DNA from: an uncultured Lachnospiraceae bacterium
GTDB lineage: Bacteria; Bacillota; Clostridia; Lachnospirales; Lachnospiraceae
NCBI GenBank assembly: GCA_947382415.1
Contig: CANCYO010000044.1
Coordinates: 1-23,607 of the forward strand
DNA: 23,607 bases
Direction of reading: 5' to 3'
In this document: in pieces, positions 8,133 through 16,408 of the stretch
Position numbering within the stretch: the stretch's first letter is position 1
Layout: every line of letters starts with the position of its first letter
Notes under the pieces: model-generated
The model's input: the letters and a program-made list of their open reading frames with translations, nothing else
Databases searched by the model: none
Told to the model about the DNA's origin: nothing
Made by a program: the position numbers and the translations under genes

Positions 8133-9173
8133 TCAAATCCTGTTCATCCGCACGGCGATATCGTTGCCCTCAACGCTGACCTCCGCCATACTTCCCACGA
8201 TAAGCGGCATCATGGGCGGCAGATGTCCCAGATCCACATCCGTCACCACGGGGACATTTTTTCTCCCCGCAACCTCAAGCACAGCGCCATAAGTGTCCAG
8301 CCCCATCATCTCCTGTCCCATACAGAGCGGCCTGCCGATCAGAAAGCCCTTTGTGTACCTGAACCACCCGGCCTCCTCCATCTGCCACATGGCTCTGCGA
8401 ATACCGAACACATTCAGGTCACAGGCCTCCAGAAACCAGACGATCCCGTCTTCCCGGTACCGCTCCAGGAATTCCCCCGTGCGGTCAAATCTGGTGCCCA
8501 GAAGATTGATCAGACAGTCCATGCACCCTCCCAGGAGTCTTCCCTGAAACTGCACATGCTCACCGTCCGCGGGCATTCTTCCCACAAATGTCCGCAGCAG
8601 CCTGTCTTCTGTCACATGGTAAGGTTCAAGCGGATGCTCTGCATCCTTCAGAGACTCTTTCTCCCATCTGTCGTATCCTGTCACTTCATTCTGTTTACCT
8701 GTCAAAACAGCCATGGCATCTCTCAGAGAATCATGCCATGGCTCCATGCCAAACGCTGCGGCGCAGGGCCCGTAAATCGAGGCCGTGTCACACAGCGTGG
8801 CGAGAAGATAAGTAAAATTTGTGTTGTCCGAATACCCCATATACCATTTGGGCAAAGCCTCCGCAATGCGCGCAAAATCCATGTGCGGCAATATCTCACA
8901 CATAAGCTCTCCGCCTCCGCAGGAGATCAGGCAGTCGTTTTCCCGGCTGCAATAATAGTCCATCAGCTCAGCCGCACATTTCCCGGGCGTACTGCTGATG
9001 CCCACACCCTCTCCCGCATAGCAATTAGGTCCCAGCGCAAGCTCATAGCCCAGATTTCTGAACTTTTTCTGCGCACTCTCAAAACCGCTTCTGTAAGGTT
9101 CGATCTGACAGCCAAAGGAAGGCGCCACAAACCCGATGGTACCTCCTTTGGGAAGATTCCGCGGATATCTCAT
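8133..9173 (-). CDS. S66 family LD-carboxypeptidase / MccF-like serine peptidase
   Basis: The protein has 346 residues, starts GGTIGFVAPSFG, and has no signal peptide, so it is cytosolic. The S66 Ser-Glu-His triad is visible as Ser115 in GYSDNT, Glu249 in WFLEACDLN and His317 in DLGHLPPMMPL. Known members either remove the terminal D-Ala from murein tetrapeptides during recycling (LdcA) or cleave microcin C-type toxic aminoacyl nucleotides (MccF). The length and sequence style lean toward the MccF-like branch, but I cannot decide. It begins 6 bases after the lysA stop with an AGGTGAG site overlapping that junction. The DAP genes upstream make a murein-linked role reasonable. Confidence 0.85.
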   Translation of the reverse strand: MRYPRNLPKGGTIGFVAPSFGCQIEPYRSGFESAQKKFRNLGYELALGPNCYAGEGVGISSTPGKCAAELMDYYCSRENDCLISCGGGELMCEILPHMDFARIAEALPKWYMGYSDNTNFTYLLATLCDTASIYGPCAAAFGMEPWHDSLRDAMAVLTGKQNEVTGYDRWEKESLKDAEHPLEPYHVTEDRLLRTFVGRMPADGEHVQFQGRLLGGCMDCLINLLGTRFDRTGEFLERYREDGIVWFLEACDLNVFGIRRAMWQMEEAGWFRYTKGFLIGRPLCMGQEMMGLDTYGAVLEVAGRKNVPVVTDVDLGHLPPMMPLIVGSMAEVSVEGNDIAVRMNRI

Positions 9174-9179
9174 ACTCGC

Positions 9180-10460
9180 TCACCTCTCCTGACTTTTCAG
9201 CTTATCATAAATGTCAAAACAGTCAAAAGTCGCAAAATAATCTCCGGGCGTCTCCGCACGGCGGATCAGCTCCACGCTTCCGTCCTCATGGAGCAAAAGT
9301 TCCGCGGACTTTAATTTGCCGTTATAATTATATCCCATGGCAAAGCCGTGGGCGCCGGTGTCATGAATCGCCAGATAATCTCCGATCTCGATCTCGGGAA
9401 GCTCCCTGTCGATAGCAAACTTATCATTGTTTTCACACAGAGATCCCGTCACGTCATATAGATGGTCACAGGGCATGTCTTCCTTGCCCAGCACGGTGAT
9501 GTGATGATAGGCTCCATACATGGCGGGACGCATGAGATTCACCGCACAGGCGTCCACACCCACATACTCCTTGTGCGTATGTTTTTCATGCAGCACTCTG
9601 GTCACCAAATGGCCGTAAGGGCCCATCATGAAACGTCCAAGCTCCGTATAGATCGCCACATCCCCCATGCCCGCGGGAACCAGAATCTCCTCATACACCT
9701 TCCGCACACCCTCTCCGATAGCCCGAATATCATTGGGCTCCTGATCCGGCCGGTAGGGAATGCCGATGCCGCCGGAGAGATTGATAAATGCGATATGCGC
9801 TCCTGTCTCTTCCTTTAATTTAACCGCCGTCTCAAACAGCGTTTTAGCCAAAGTGGGATAATACTCATTGGTCACGGTATTGCTGGCGAGAAACGCATGG
9901 ATGCCAAAATGTTCCACGCCCTTCGCCTTCAGGACCCGAAACCCCTCGAACAACTGCTCCGTGGTAAATCCGTATTTGGCATCCCCGGGGTTGTCCATAA
10001 TACTGTTACTGATGGAGAAATACCCGCCGGGATTATACCGGCAGCTTATGGTCTTCGGCAGATAACCGATGGTCTTCTCCAAAAAATCAATATGAGTGAT
10101 ATCATCGAGATTGATGGTGGCACCAAGCTTGGCCGCATAGGCAAATTCCTCCGCCGGCGTATCGTTGGAGGAAAACATGATCTCCTCCCCGGACATTCCC
10201 ATGGCGTGGGACAACATCAGTTCTGTCTTGGAAGAGCAGTCGCATCCGCAGCCATACTCTCTTAAAATGTTGATCAGGAAAGGATTGGGAGTCGCCTTCA
10301 CCGCAAAAAACTCCTTATATCCCTCATTCCACGCAAATGCCTCCTTCAGAGCCCGGGCATTTGCCCGAATCCCCTTTTCATCATAGATATGAAAGGGCGT
10401 CGGATAAGTCTTTGCGATCTCCTCAATCATCTCTTTCGTAACAAACGCTTCTTTTTTCAT
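9180..10460 (-). CDS. lysA: Diaminopimelate decarboxylase
   Basis: This PLP enzyme converts meso-diaminopimelate to L-lysine. It has 426 residues in the fold-type III (alanine racemase-like) arrangement. Lys55 in FFAVKATPNP would form the Schiff base with PLP. The Gly-rich phosphate loop is LSGGIGIPY near 228-236, TELGRFMMG corresponds to the EPGR segment, and CENND at 342-346 supplies the active-site Cys-Glu from the partner subunit. CENND replaces the common CESGD, so this belongs to a divergent branch; other amino acid or carboxynorspermidine decarboxylases share the fold. The neighbouring ddh, which makes meso-DAP, supports lysine synthesis. GAGGAAGG stands six bases before the ATG. Confidence 0.9.
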   Translation of the reverse strand: MKKEAFVTKEMIEEIAKTYPTPFHIYDEKGIRANARALKEAFAWNEGYKEFFAVKATPNPFLINILREYGCGCDCSSKTELMLSHAMGMSGEEIMFSSNDTPAEEFAYAAKLGATINLDDITHIDFLEKTIGYLPKTISCRYNPGGYFSISNSIMDNPGDAKYGFTTEQLFEGFRVLKAKGVEHFGIHAFLASNTVTNEYYPTLAKTLFETAVKLKEETGAHIAFINLSGGIGIPYRPDQEPNDIRAIGEGVRKVYEEILVPAGMGDVAIYTELGRFMMGPYGHLVTRVLHEKHTHKEYVGVDACAVNLMRPAMYGAYHHITVLGKEDMPCDHLYDVTGSLCENNDKFAIDRELPEIEIGDYLAIHDTGAHGFAMGYNYNGKLKSAELLLHEDGSVELIRRAETPGDYFATFDCFDIYDKLKSQER

Positions 10461-10499
10461 AATGTACCTTCCTCAATAATTGTGTAATCCGCAGGCCTG

Positions 10500-11477
10500 T
10501 CACAGAAGCTGCGCCCGCATCTCCTCGCCTGACAGAGGACTCAGATCCGCAGGAGCCACGTCAAACACCGTCCTGCACCCGCTCATGCCCCTCTGGTTCA
10601 TACGATATGCCGCTCTGGCGTACGCTGCCAGCACACAGGCGGTAAACTCCGGGTTGGAATCCAGCTTCAGGCTGTACTCGATCACATGATTGTGCTCCCC
10701 ATCCTTCCCGGTCTTCCCGGTGCGCAGCACAAAACCTCCATGAGGAATCCCCGCATGATCACGCAGCAGCTCCTCCTGCGTGATAAAATGAACGGTGGTG
10801 TCATAGTCCGCAAAATAATTGGGCATGTTCTTGATCTCTGCCTCGATACGATCCAGATCAGCTCCCTCCTCGGGCACCACAAAACACTCTCTGGTGTGCT
10901 TCTGTCTGGTAGAAAGCTCAGGATTCTCACAGGCGCGCACGGACGCAAGAGCCGCATCCACGGGAATCGTGTACTGCTTGGCATCCTTGACTCCGGATAT
11001 CCTGCGGATGGCATCGGAATGTCCCTGACTCACGCCCTTGCCCCAGAAGGTATAGTCGTTGCCATCCCGCAAAATCGCGTTGGCATACAATCTGTTCAGG
11101 GAAAACATGCCCGGATCCCAGCCCACGGAAATCATGGCGATCTTACCGGCAGACTTTGCGGCAGCGTCCACCTTCGCAAAATGCTCCGGAATTCTGGCAT
11201 GTGTGTCAAAGCTGTCCACCACATTAAAAAGCTTTGCGTATTCAGGCGTCTGTCCCGGCAGATCCGTGGCCGAGCCGCCGCAGAGGATCAGCACATCCAG
11301 CTTATCCTGCATTTTGGCCAGCTCATCCGCATGATACACCGGCACACCGCTCACAGTCTTCACACTCTCCGGCGCCCTGCGGGTAAACACTCCCACAAGC
11401 TCCATGTCGTCATTTTGAGCCACGGCACACTCCACGCCCCTGCCCAGATTACCATATCCCAGAATACCGATTCTCAT
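10500..11477 (-). CDS. ddh: meso-Diaminopimelate dehydrogenase
   Basis: This enzyme makes meso-DAP in one NADPH-dependent step by reductive amination of tetrahydrodipicolinate, bypassing the acylated routes. It has 325 residues. The N-terminal Rossmann segment is GILGYGNLGRG. Family segments VGWDPGMFSLNR and WGKGVSQGHSDAIRR, which line the substrate pocket in known Ddh structures, are intact, as is PHGGFVLRTG. The product feeds both lysine, through the lysA gene 39 bases downstream, and peptidoglycan. GAGG lies nine bases before the ATG. The gap to ung upstream is 51 bases and AT-rich, so a promoter there is possible but I see no convincing hexamer pair. No lysine riboswitch fits in that space. 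Confidence 0.93.
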   Translation of the reverse strand: MRIGILGYGNLGRGVECAVAQNDDMELVGVFTRRAPESVKTVSGVPVYHADELAKMQDKLDVLILCGGSATDLPGQTPEYAKLFNVVDSFDTHARIPEHFAKVDAAAKSAGKIAMISVGWDPGMFSLNRLYANAILRDGNDYTFWGKGVSQGHSDAIRRISGVKDAKQYTIPVDAALASVRACENPELSTRQKHTRECFVVPEEGADLDRIEAEIKNMPNYFADYDTTVHFITQEELLRDHAGIPHGGFVLRTGKTGKDGEHNHVIEYSLKLDSNPEFTACVLAAYARAAYRMNQRGMSGCRTVFDVAPADLSPLSGEEMRAQLL

Positions 11478-11528
11478 TCTCTTATTCCTCGCATTCTATC
11501 TGTTTTTTATCAATACTATTATCATATT

Positions 11529-12200
11529 TTAAATATTTTCAATCTGCCAGTCGATGGGCTCTGCGCCCCGTTCCTGCAAAAACGCATTGGTCTGGCTGAA
11601 GGGTCTACTGCCAAAAAATCCCCTGTGCGCCGAGAGCGGGCTCGGATGCGGAGCCTCCAGAATCAGGTGATTGGGATTATTCAGCATACTCTTTTTGCTC
11701 TGCGCAGGCCTTCCCCACAGAATAAACACGATAGGCCGGTCCTGCGTATTCAGCGCGCGGATGGCGGCGTCGGTAAACTCCTCCCAACCCTGTCCGTGAT
11801 GGGAATTGGCCTTATGCGCCCGTACCGTCAGCACAGTGTTTAACATCAGCACACCCTGTCTGGCCCATTTCACCAGATACCCGTTATTGGGGATATAACA
11901 TCCCAGATCATCATGCAGCTCTTTATAGATATTGACCAGGGAGGGCGGGATGTCCACCCCGGGCTTTACCGAAAAACAAAGCCCATGTGCCTGTCCCGGC
12001 TCATGGTAGGGATCCTGTCCGATGATGACCACCTTCACCTGACCGAGAGGCGTCATATGAAACGCATTAAAGATATCGTCCGCCGGCGGAAATACCTGAG
12101 TGGTATTGTATTCCTGCCTTACAAACTGATACAACTGCGCATAATACGGTTTGCGAAACTCCGCCTGCAACGGCGCAAGCCAGTCATTTTCAATCATCAT
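11529..12200 (-). CDS. ung: Uracil-DNA glycosylase, family 1
   Basis: Ung removes uracil from DNA by cutting the N-glycosidic bond, starting base-excision repair. The 223-residue protein shows the water-activating motif GQDPYH at 61-66 with catalytic Asp63, the proline-rich PPSLVN segment near 85-90, the uracil-binding region around GVLMLNTVLTVR, and the leucine-loop motif HPSPLSAHRGFFG from 185 with catalytic His185. Its ATG at 12200 overlaps the hisF stop in an ATGA arrangement; a second ATG follows directly at 12197. The overlap implies translational coupling to hisF, although the pathways are unrelated. Confidence 0.97.
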   Translation of the reverse strand: MMIENDWLAPLQAEFRKPYYAQLYQFVRQEYNTTQVFPPADDIFNAFHMTPLGQVKVVIIGQDPYHEPGQAHGLCFSVKPGVDIPPSLVNIYKELHDDLGCYIPNNGYLVKWARQGVLMLNTVLTVRAHKANSHHGQGWEEFTDAAIRALNTQDRPIVFILWGRPAQSKKSMLNNPNHLILEAPHPSPLSAHRGFFGSRPFSQTNAFLQERGAEPIDWQIENI

Positions 12201-12958
12201 AGTCTCACTGCCACCCCCTGTTCCCGCAAATACTGCTTCACCTGCCGGATCTCCAGTTCTTTATAATGAAACAGGGATGCAGCCAGAGCAGCCTCCGCCC
12301 CCGCATCCACAAGCGCTTCCTTAAAATGCTCCAGTTTCCCCGCACCGCCCGACGCGATGACGGGAATCCTCACGGCTTCAGCCACGGCTCTGGTCAATTC
12401 AATATCATAACCTTCCTTTGTCCCGTCGCCGTCCATGCTGGTGAGCAAAATTTCCCCGGCTCCAAGCTTCTCAGCCGTCGCCGCCCATTCCACGGCGTCC
12501 ATATCCATGTCTATGCGGCCGCCGTTCTTGTATACCGTCCAGCCGCTTCCGTCCGTTCTCCGCTTAGCGTCGATGGCCACCACCACGCACTGACTGCCGA
12601 ACTTCTCCGCCGCGTCGTTTATCAGCCGCGGATTCATGATGGCCGCCGTATTCACCGCTATCTTATCCGCACCCTCGCGCAGTATGACTTTAAAATCCTC
12701 CACCGTGCGGATGCCTCCGCCCACGGTAAAGGGGATAAACACCTTGCTTGCCACCTGGCGCACCCATGAAAGCTGCGTGGAACGGCTGTCCGCGGAAGCC
12801 GTGATATCCAGAAATACCACCTCATCCGCCCCCGCCTGATCATAGGCGGCCGCCACATCCGCAGGATCTCCCGCATCCCGCAGATTCACAAATTTTACGC
12901 CCTTTACTACCCGCCCGTCTTTCACATCCAGACAGGGAATAATTCTCTTAGTATGCAT
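12197..12958 (-). CDS. hisF: Imidazole glycerol phosphate synthase, cyclase subunit
   Basis: HisF uses ammonia passed from HisH to turn PRFAR into imidazole glycerol phosphate and AICAR, joining histidine and purine synthesis. The protein has 253 residues in a TIM barrel, the standard length. The catalytic pair is visible as Asp11 in PCLDVKDGR and Asp130 in VAIDAKR. Phosphate-binding glycine segments TVGGGIRT near 78-85 and ASGGAGKLEHF in the C-terminal half are intact. It starts 5 bases after hisH ends and overlaps ung by four bases. No other his genes are in the window. Confidence 0.97.
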   Translation of the reverse strand: MHTKRIIPCLDVKDGRVVKGVKFVNLRDAGDPADVAAAYDQAGADEVVFLDITASADSRSTQLSWVRQVASKVFIPFTVGGGIRTVEDFKVILREGADKIAVNTAAIMNPRLINDAAEKFGSQCVVVAIDAKRRTDGSGWTVYKNGGRIDMDMDAVEWAATAEKLGAGEILLTSMDGDGTKEGYDIELTRAVAEAVRIPVIASGGAGKLEHFKEALVDAGAEAALAASLFHYKELEIRQVKQYLREQGVAVRL

Positions 12959-12963
12959 AACGA

Positions 12964-13587
12964 TCAGCCTCGTTCTTCCTTTGTCACCCCGACAAAATTG
13001 CGCAGGATCTGCAGGCCCGCCTCTGAGCTTTTCTCAGGATGAAACTGGCAGGCAAACAGATTACCCTTCTCCACAGCGGCATGGATCAAAGTTCCATATT
13101 CCGTGGTCGCCGCCACCGCCGTCTCATCACCGGCGCACAGATAATAGGAATGCACAAAATAGACATAACTGTCCTCCTGCAGTCCCTGAAAAAGCCTGCT
13201 CTGATGTGGAAAGTGCAGATTGTTCCACCCGATATGGGGCACCTTCAGGCCGCCGTCGCCTGGAATCCTGAGAATCTTACCCTTAAGAAGTCCCAGGCCT
13301 TCCACTCCGGGGCACTCCTGGCTCTCCTCAAACATGAGCTGCAGTCCCAGACATATCCCGAAAAAGGGAATCTGTCTGTCTGCGCACTCCCGGATCACCG
13401 GAACCAGACCGTAATCCTGCAGTTTGCCCATGGCATCGCCGAATGCGCCCACCCCCGGCAGGATCACACCGTCCGCCGAAAGGATAGTCTGCCTGTCTCT
13501 GGTGATCACGGTCTCCTCACCCAGATATTGCAGAGCCTTCTCAACACTCTTGATATTTCCCGCATCATAGTCGATGATCGCAATCAT
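12964..13587 (-). CDS. hisH: Imidazole glycerol phosphate synthase, glutamine amidotransferase subunit
   Basis: HisH hydrolyses glutamine and channels ammonia to HisF. It is a class I amidotransferase of 207 residues. The nucleophile is Cys79 in FGICLGLQLMFE, and the other triad members are His183 and Glu185 in CQFHPEKS. The oxyanion-strand segment PGVGAFGDAM is typical of HisH. I set the start at the ATG at 13587, which reads MIAIIDYDAGN, because GGAGG lies eight bases before it. A five-codon longer form from 13602 has no ribosome binding site. The start follows the TAG of the upstream 640-residue gene after a single base, so the two are probably co-translated. Confidence 0.96.
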   Translation of the reverse strand: MIAIIDYDAGNIKSVEKALQYLGEETVITRDRQTILSADGVILPGVGAFGDAMGKLQDYGLVPVIRECADRQIPFFGICLGLQLMFEESQECPGVEGLGLLKGKILRIPGDGGLKVPHIGWNNLHFPHQSRLFQGLQEDSYVYFVHSYYLCAGDETAVAATTEYGTLIHAAVEKGNLFACQFHPEKSSEAGLQILRNFVGVTKEERG

Positions 13588-13588
13588 T

Positions 13589-15511
13589 CTACCGGCCTCC
13601 ATTGTTTTCCGGGAACTGCTTCTCCTCCGGCAGCATGTGAGGCAGATCCGCCGAACCCGAAGAATCCACGCCGCCGGGGCGGTATCCCTTGCCCAGAGCA
13701 GCCGCCGTCACCAGTCTGGTATACTCCACATCGTCGGGCTCCGCTGCGATTTCCAGCGCCTGCGCCTCCGTAAGCCCGTATTGATTCTGCAAAATGTCCA
13801 GCATCTGCCCGTAGACAGCACTGACCTCTCCATCCGCATTCCATTTGACCGCATACTCATAGAGCTGCGCATAATCCTTCACAGACTGGATCAGAACATC
13901 CAATGCCTCCACCGCTGCTCCCTCGCGGCTAAACAGCTCATACTCTCTCATCCAGAGCCTGATACGCAGAATACTCTCCGACTTCCCGAACATTACCTGC
14001 TCACTCTCGTTTAATGTTCTGCCGTACAGTTCCTGATAGCAGGTCTCGTAATCCTCCTGATAATAGGCCTTTCTCGCATTGCGCTTCACAGAAAAGTCTC
14101 CGCCCAGATTCACCAGAAGCAGTATCACAAACAAAACTGTCACGCCTGTCAGAACCACGGGCATCAACTGTTTGACGGGAAGCTTCTTCCTGGGCCCCTT
14201 AGGCACATCCTCTTTGGGCTTTTTCTCCTTGGGCGGCTTTTTCGCTTTCTTGGCCTTCTTGCCGCCATCTTCCTCATCGCCTTCGCCATCGCCCTCTGCA
14301 TCCGCCGAACCGGCTTTGCCCTTCTTGGGTTTCTTGGCCTTCTTGCCCTTTTTACCCTTTTTGCCGGGCTCCTCCCGATCCATCTCCGCCAGGATATTCT
14401 TATTTTCGTCGGAGAGCGGGATATTCTCCGTCCCCTTCTCCTTCAACTCCTCTTCTTCATCCTCATCCTCTTCGGTCAGGAAGTCCAATATTCTGGCAAA
14501 CAGCCCCTTTTTCTTTCCCTTTGAAGATGTGCCGGCGTCATCGTCTGCCCCTTTGCCATCGCCTTCATTCCCCTGCTCATCGTCAAACCCCAGCAGATCG
14601 TCAATGGCTGACATATCCACAGAGAGCGACTCGTCCTCTTCATCGCCCACATTCAGAGCAGGCTGTTCCGACAGTGCTCCGGTTTCCTGAACAGGAAATT
14701 CCTGTGCTGCATCTGCTTCCGGTCCGGGAGTCTGCTCCCGCTTTCCGGCCTTTTTAGCCAGCTTTCCGGCTTTTTTTGCTTCCTTCGCCGCCTTCTTTGC
14801 CGCGGCCTTTTCCTCTTTCTGCCGCTTTTTCTCCAGCGCCTTCCTCTGACGTTCACTCAGCCCGTCTTCGCTCTCCGCTGTGCCATGCCCATCCGGCGCC
14901 GCAGCATGCCCTGATGCAGGAGACGCCTCATCCGCAGTCAAAGGCTCCGCCAGTGCCTCGTTATTGTCCGATTTTTGAAGCATATCGTGAATATCCTGCA
15001 ATTCGCTGTTGTCTGTTCCCTGCAGCAGGCTCATCAGATCTTCCTCATCGGAGTCCAAGTTCAGATCTTCACTCTGCGGCTGTGTGCGGTTAGCCTCCAG
15101 AGCCTGTTCCACATCCTCCTCGGACATACCGCCAAGCTCTATCTCTCCCGCCGGCTCCTTACCGCCGGACAGCACGTCTCCATCCCCATCGGCCAGACTT
15201 TCGCCGGACAGTCCGTCAATATTCAGCAATGTACCGATATCCGGCAGATCCTCCAGACTCGGAAGGTCGTCCAGATCAAAAAAGTCCCCCATGTCAGGAG
15301 TTTCTCCTATATTGGGCAGATCCCCCAGATCCGGCATGACTCCTATATCAGACAAATCTCCCAGATCAGACAAAATTTCAGTATCAGGCATATCCTCTGT
15401 CCCGGACCGGTCACCCAATTTCGCAGTATCCGCTTCTGAATTCTCATCCGTGGAGCCGAGCCCATCAATAGCCTTTAACAACTTGTCTAAGTAATCTTCC
15501 TGTGAAGGCAT
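13589..15511 (-). CDS. Low-complexity membrane protein with acidic hexapeptide repeats and C-terminal helical domain
   Basis: I do not recognise this 640-residue protein. After a short helical start (EDYLDKLLKAIDGLG), residues 41-100 form about ten tandem hexapeptides such as LSDLGD, MPDLGD, LPNIGE and LPDIGT. Further acidic segments follow (EEDLMSLLQGTDNSEL, MSAIDDLLGFDDE), separated by Lys/Ala-rich stretches (220-260 and 380-445, with KKGKKGKKAKKPKKGK). One membrane helix spans 449-470 with the basic side on the N-terminal face, so the low-complexity part should be cytosolic. Residues 471-640 would be outside and look helical, possibly TPR-like (ARKAYYQEDYETCYQELYG). A scaffold or polar-landmark role is only a guess. 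GAGGA stands eight bases before the ATG. Confidence 0.75.
   Translation of the reverse strand: MPSQEDYLDKLLKAIDGLGSTDENSEADTAKLGDRSGTEDMPDTEILSDLGDLSDIGVMPDLGDLPNIGETPDMGDFFDLDDLPSLEDLPDIGTLLNIDGLSGESLADGDGDVLSGGKEPAGEIELGGMSEEDVEQALEANRTQPQSEDLNLDSDEEDLMSLLQGTDNSELQDIHDMLQKSDNNEALAEPLTADEASPASGHAAAPDGHGTAESEDGLSERQRKALEKKRQKEEKAAAKKAAKEAKKAGKLAKKAGKREQTPGPEADAAQEFPVQETGALSEQPALNVGDEEDESLSVDMSAIDDLLGFDDEQGNEGDGKGADDDAGTSSKGKKKGLFARILDFLTEEDEDEEEELKEKGTENIPLSDENKNILAEMDREEPGKKGKKGKKAKKPKKGKAGSADAEGDGEGDEEDGGKKAKKAKKPPKEKKPKEDVPKGPRKKLPVKQLMPVVLTGVTVLFVILLLVNLGGDFSVKRNARKAYYQEDYETCYQELYGRTLNESEQVMFGKSESILRIRLWMREYELFSREGAAVEALDVLIQSVKDYAQLYEYAVKWNADGEVSAVYGQMLDILQNQYGLTEAQALEIAAEPDDVEYTRLVTAAALGKGYRPGGVDSSGSADLPHMLPEEKQFPENNGGR
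15212..15391 (-). repeat. Tandem hexapeptide-coding repeat
   Basis: About ten consecutive 18-base units encode hexapeptides of approximate form [LM]-[SP]-D-[LI]-G-D. On the plus strand the repeated words are seen as variants of CCCAGATC and TCCGGCAGAT. The units differ in base sequence, so selection acts on the protein and this is not a recent expansion. Confidence 0.7.
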
Positions 15512-15537
15512 AAATCAAATCCTCAACTTTCCAATTA

Positions 15538-15566
15538 TGTATAAAAAATTCTCTTCTACAGTTTAA
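15538..15566 (-). promoter_or_regulatory. Weak candidate promoter before the 640-residue gene
   Basis: On the minus strand TTAAAC (15566-15561) and TATACA (15543-15538) are 17 bases apart in the AT-rich gap after the Sir2-like gene. The -35 match is poor and overlaps the upstream stop codon, so readthrough from upstream is equally likely. Confidence 0.35.
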
Positions 15567-16357
15567 CACAGGTTTTGCAGCCAATCAATCGCATTCTTTG
15601 CAATTCCTGCACCTTTTGCACCAAGTTCCTCCGTGATCTGGTACAATTTTTCGTGTACCCTGTAAAATCGGGCCTGATTGTTAAAATATGCCGCCTTCTC
15701 AAACGGGAAACGGATCACGGACGGAAACTGCATGCCCACTCCCAGTTCCAACACAACCAGCTTTCTGTTCAGCGTTCCCTGCAGCCATTTCATGTAATTG
15801 TTCCAATCCTGCAGGTATCCGTTTTCATCATAGTGCGGGCAATACACATTATTAAATTCCATCCGCTTTCCACAGACGGGACAGATTCCCAATCCCTCCG
15901 GGCCCCGGCCGCCTTCTCCCAAAAGGACCTTCTCCCGCCACTGCCGCAGTTGTCCCTGCAGCATCCGGCGCTGCGTCTGTTCCGCTTTATTTAAATTACG
16001 CTCGCAGGAGCCGTCACACTGCACTGACAGAGCAGAACCGCAGGGCATCACCAGCCGTCCGCTCCTCCAGGGAGTGTCCGCGATCTCTCCGTTTACCGAC
16101 ACAGACACCACAAAATAGTTTTTCCCTTCCAATAGCCCGGCCAATATGCCGAGCTCTGCCGATACGGATATCCCGGCCTCCCCGCGAAACAGCTCCTGCC
16201 ATGCGGGAAGCAGTGAACCACTTCCGGCGTCCAGCAGTATTTCTTTTCCAGGCCCGTACCCCGGCATCTGACGCAGACCGCTCTCCGCATCAAACTCTTC
16301 CCCAAGCCCTACCAAAACCATATCGGCCTCTTTGATATCATCCAATACTCTTTTCAT
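15563..16357 (-). CDS. Divergent Sir2-like (sirtuin-fold) protein
   Basis: The 264-residue protein resembles SirTM-type sirtuins of Firmicutes. The N-terminal VLVGLGEEF takes the place of the NAD-binding GAGIS segment. Four cysteines, Cys114-x3-Cys118 and Cys159-x2-Cys162 (CPVCGKRMEFN), fit the structural zinc site, and VVLELGVGMQFPSVIRFPF matches the segment written ELGVGxxTPxxI in SirTM proteins. The catalytic core is altered: VVSVSVNGEIADT stands where TTNVD plus the active-site His or Gln are expected. It may be inactive as a deacylase or ADP-ribosyltransferase, or act on another ligand. Macrodomain, lipoyl-ligase and GcvH-like partners of SirTM operons are missing. AGGGA precedes the ATG. 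It lies 51 bases before the 640-residue gene. Confidence 0.7.
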   Translation of the reverse strand: MKRVLDDIKEADMVLVGLGEEFDAESGLRQMPGYGPGKEILLDAGSGSLLPAWQELFRGEAGISVSAELGILAGLLEGKNYFVVSVSVNGEIADTPWRSGRLVMPCGSALSVQCDGSCERNLNKAEQTQRRMLQGQLRQWREKVLLGEGGRGPEGLGICPVCGKRMEFNNVYCPHYDENGYLQDWNNYMKWLQGTLNRKLVVLELGVGMQFPSVIRFPFEKAAYFNNQARFYRVHEKLYQITEELGAKGAGIAKNAIDWLQNLC

Positions 16358-16408
16358 GCCATATCCCTGTTGTCCGGCCTCTGGCCGCCTTTTCGTACCT
16401 CTCCACAG

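Noticed and set aside
8091..9314. Open frame of 407 codons on the plus strand opposite the S66 peptidase gene
   Set aside because: It is antisense to a gene with an intact catalytic triad, has no recognisable domain, and its composition (many His, Ser and Pro) is what a shadow frame of a codon-biased gene gives.
11478..11528. Lysine riboswitch or other leader before ddh/lysA
   Set aside because: The gap is only 51 bases, far too short for the lysine riboswitch, and no conserved core is visible.
10686..11843. Open frame of 385 codons on the plus strand opposite ddh and ung
   Set aside because: It crosses the boundary between two well-supported minus-strand genes, has no domain signature, and shows shadow-frame composition.
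14160..14880. Lys/Glu-rich low-complexity region as a frameshift or assembly artefact
   Set aside because: The frame is continuous, followed by a proper membrane helix and external domain, and the stop abuts hisH with a good ribosome binding site. It looks like real low-complexity coding sequence.
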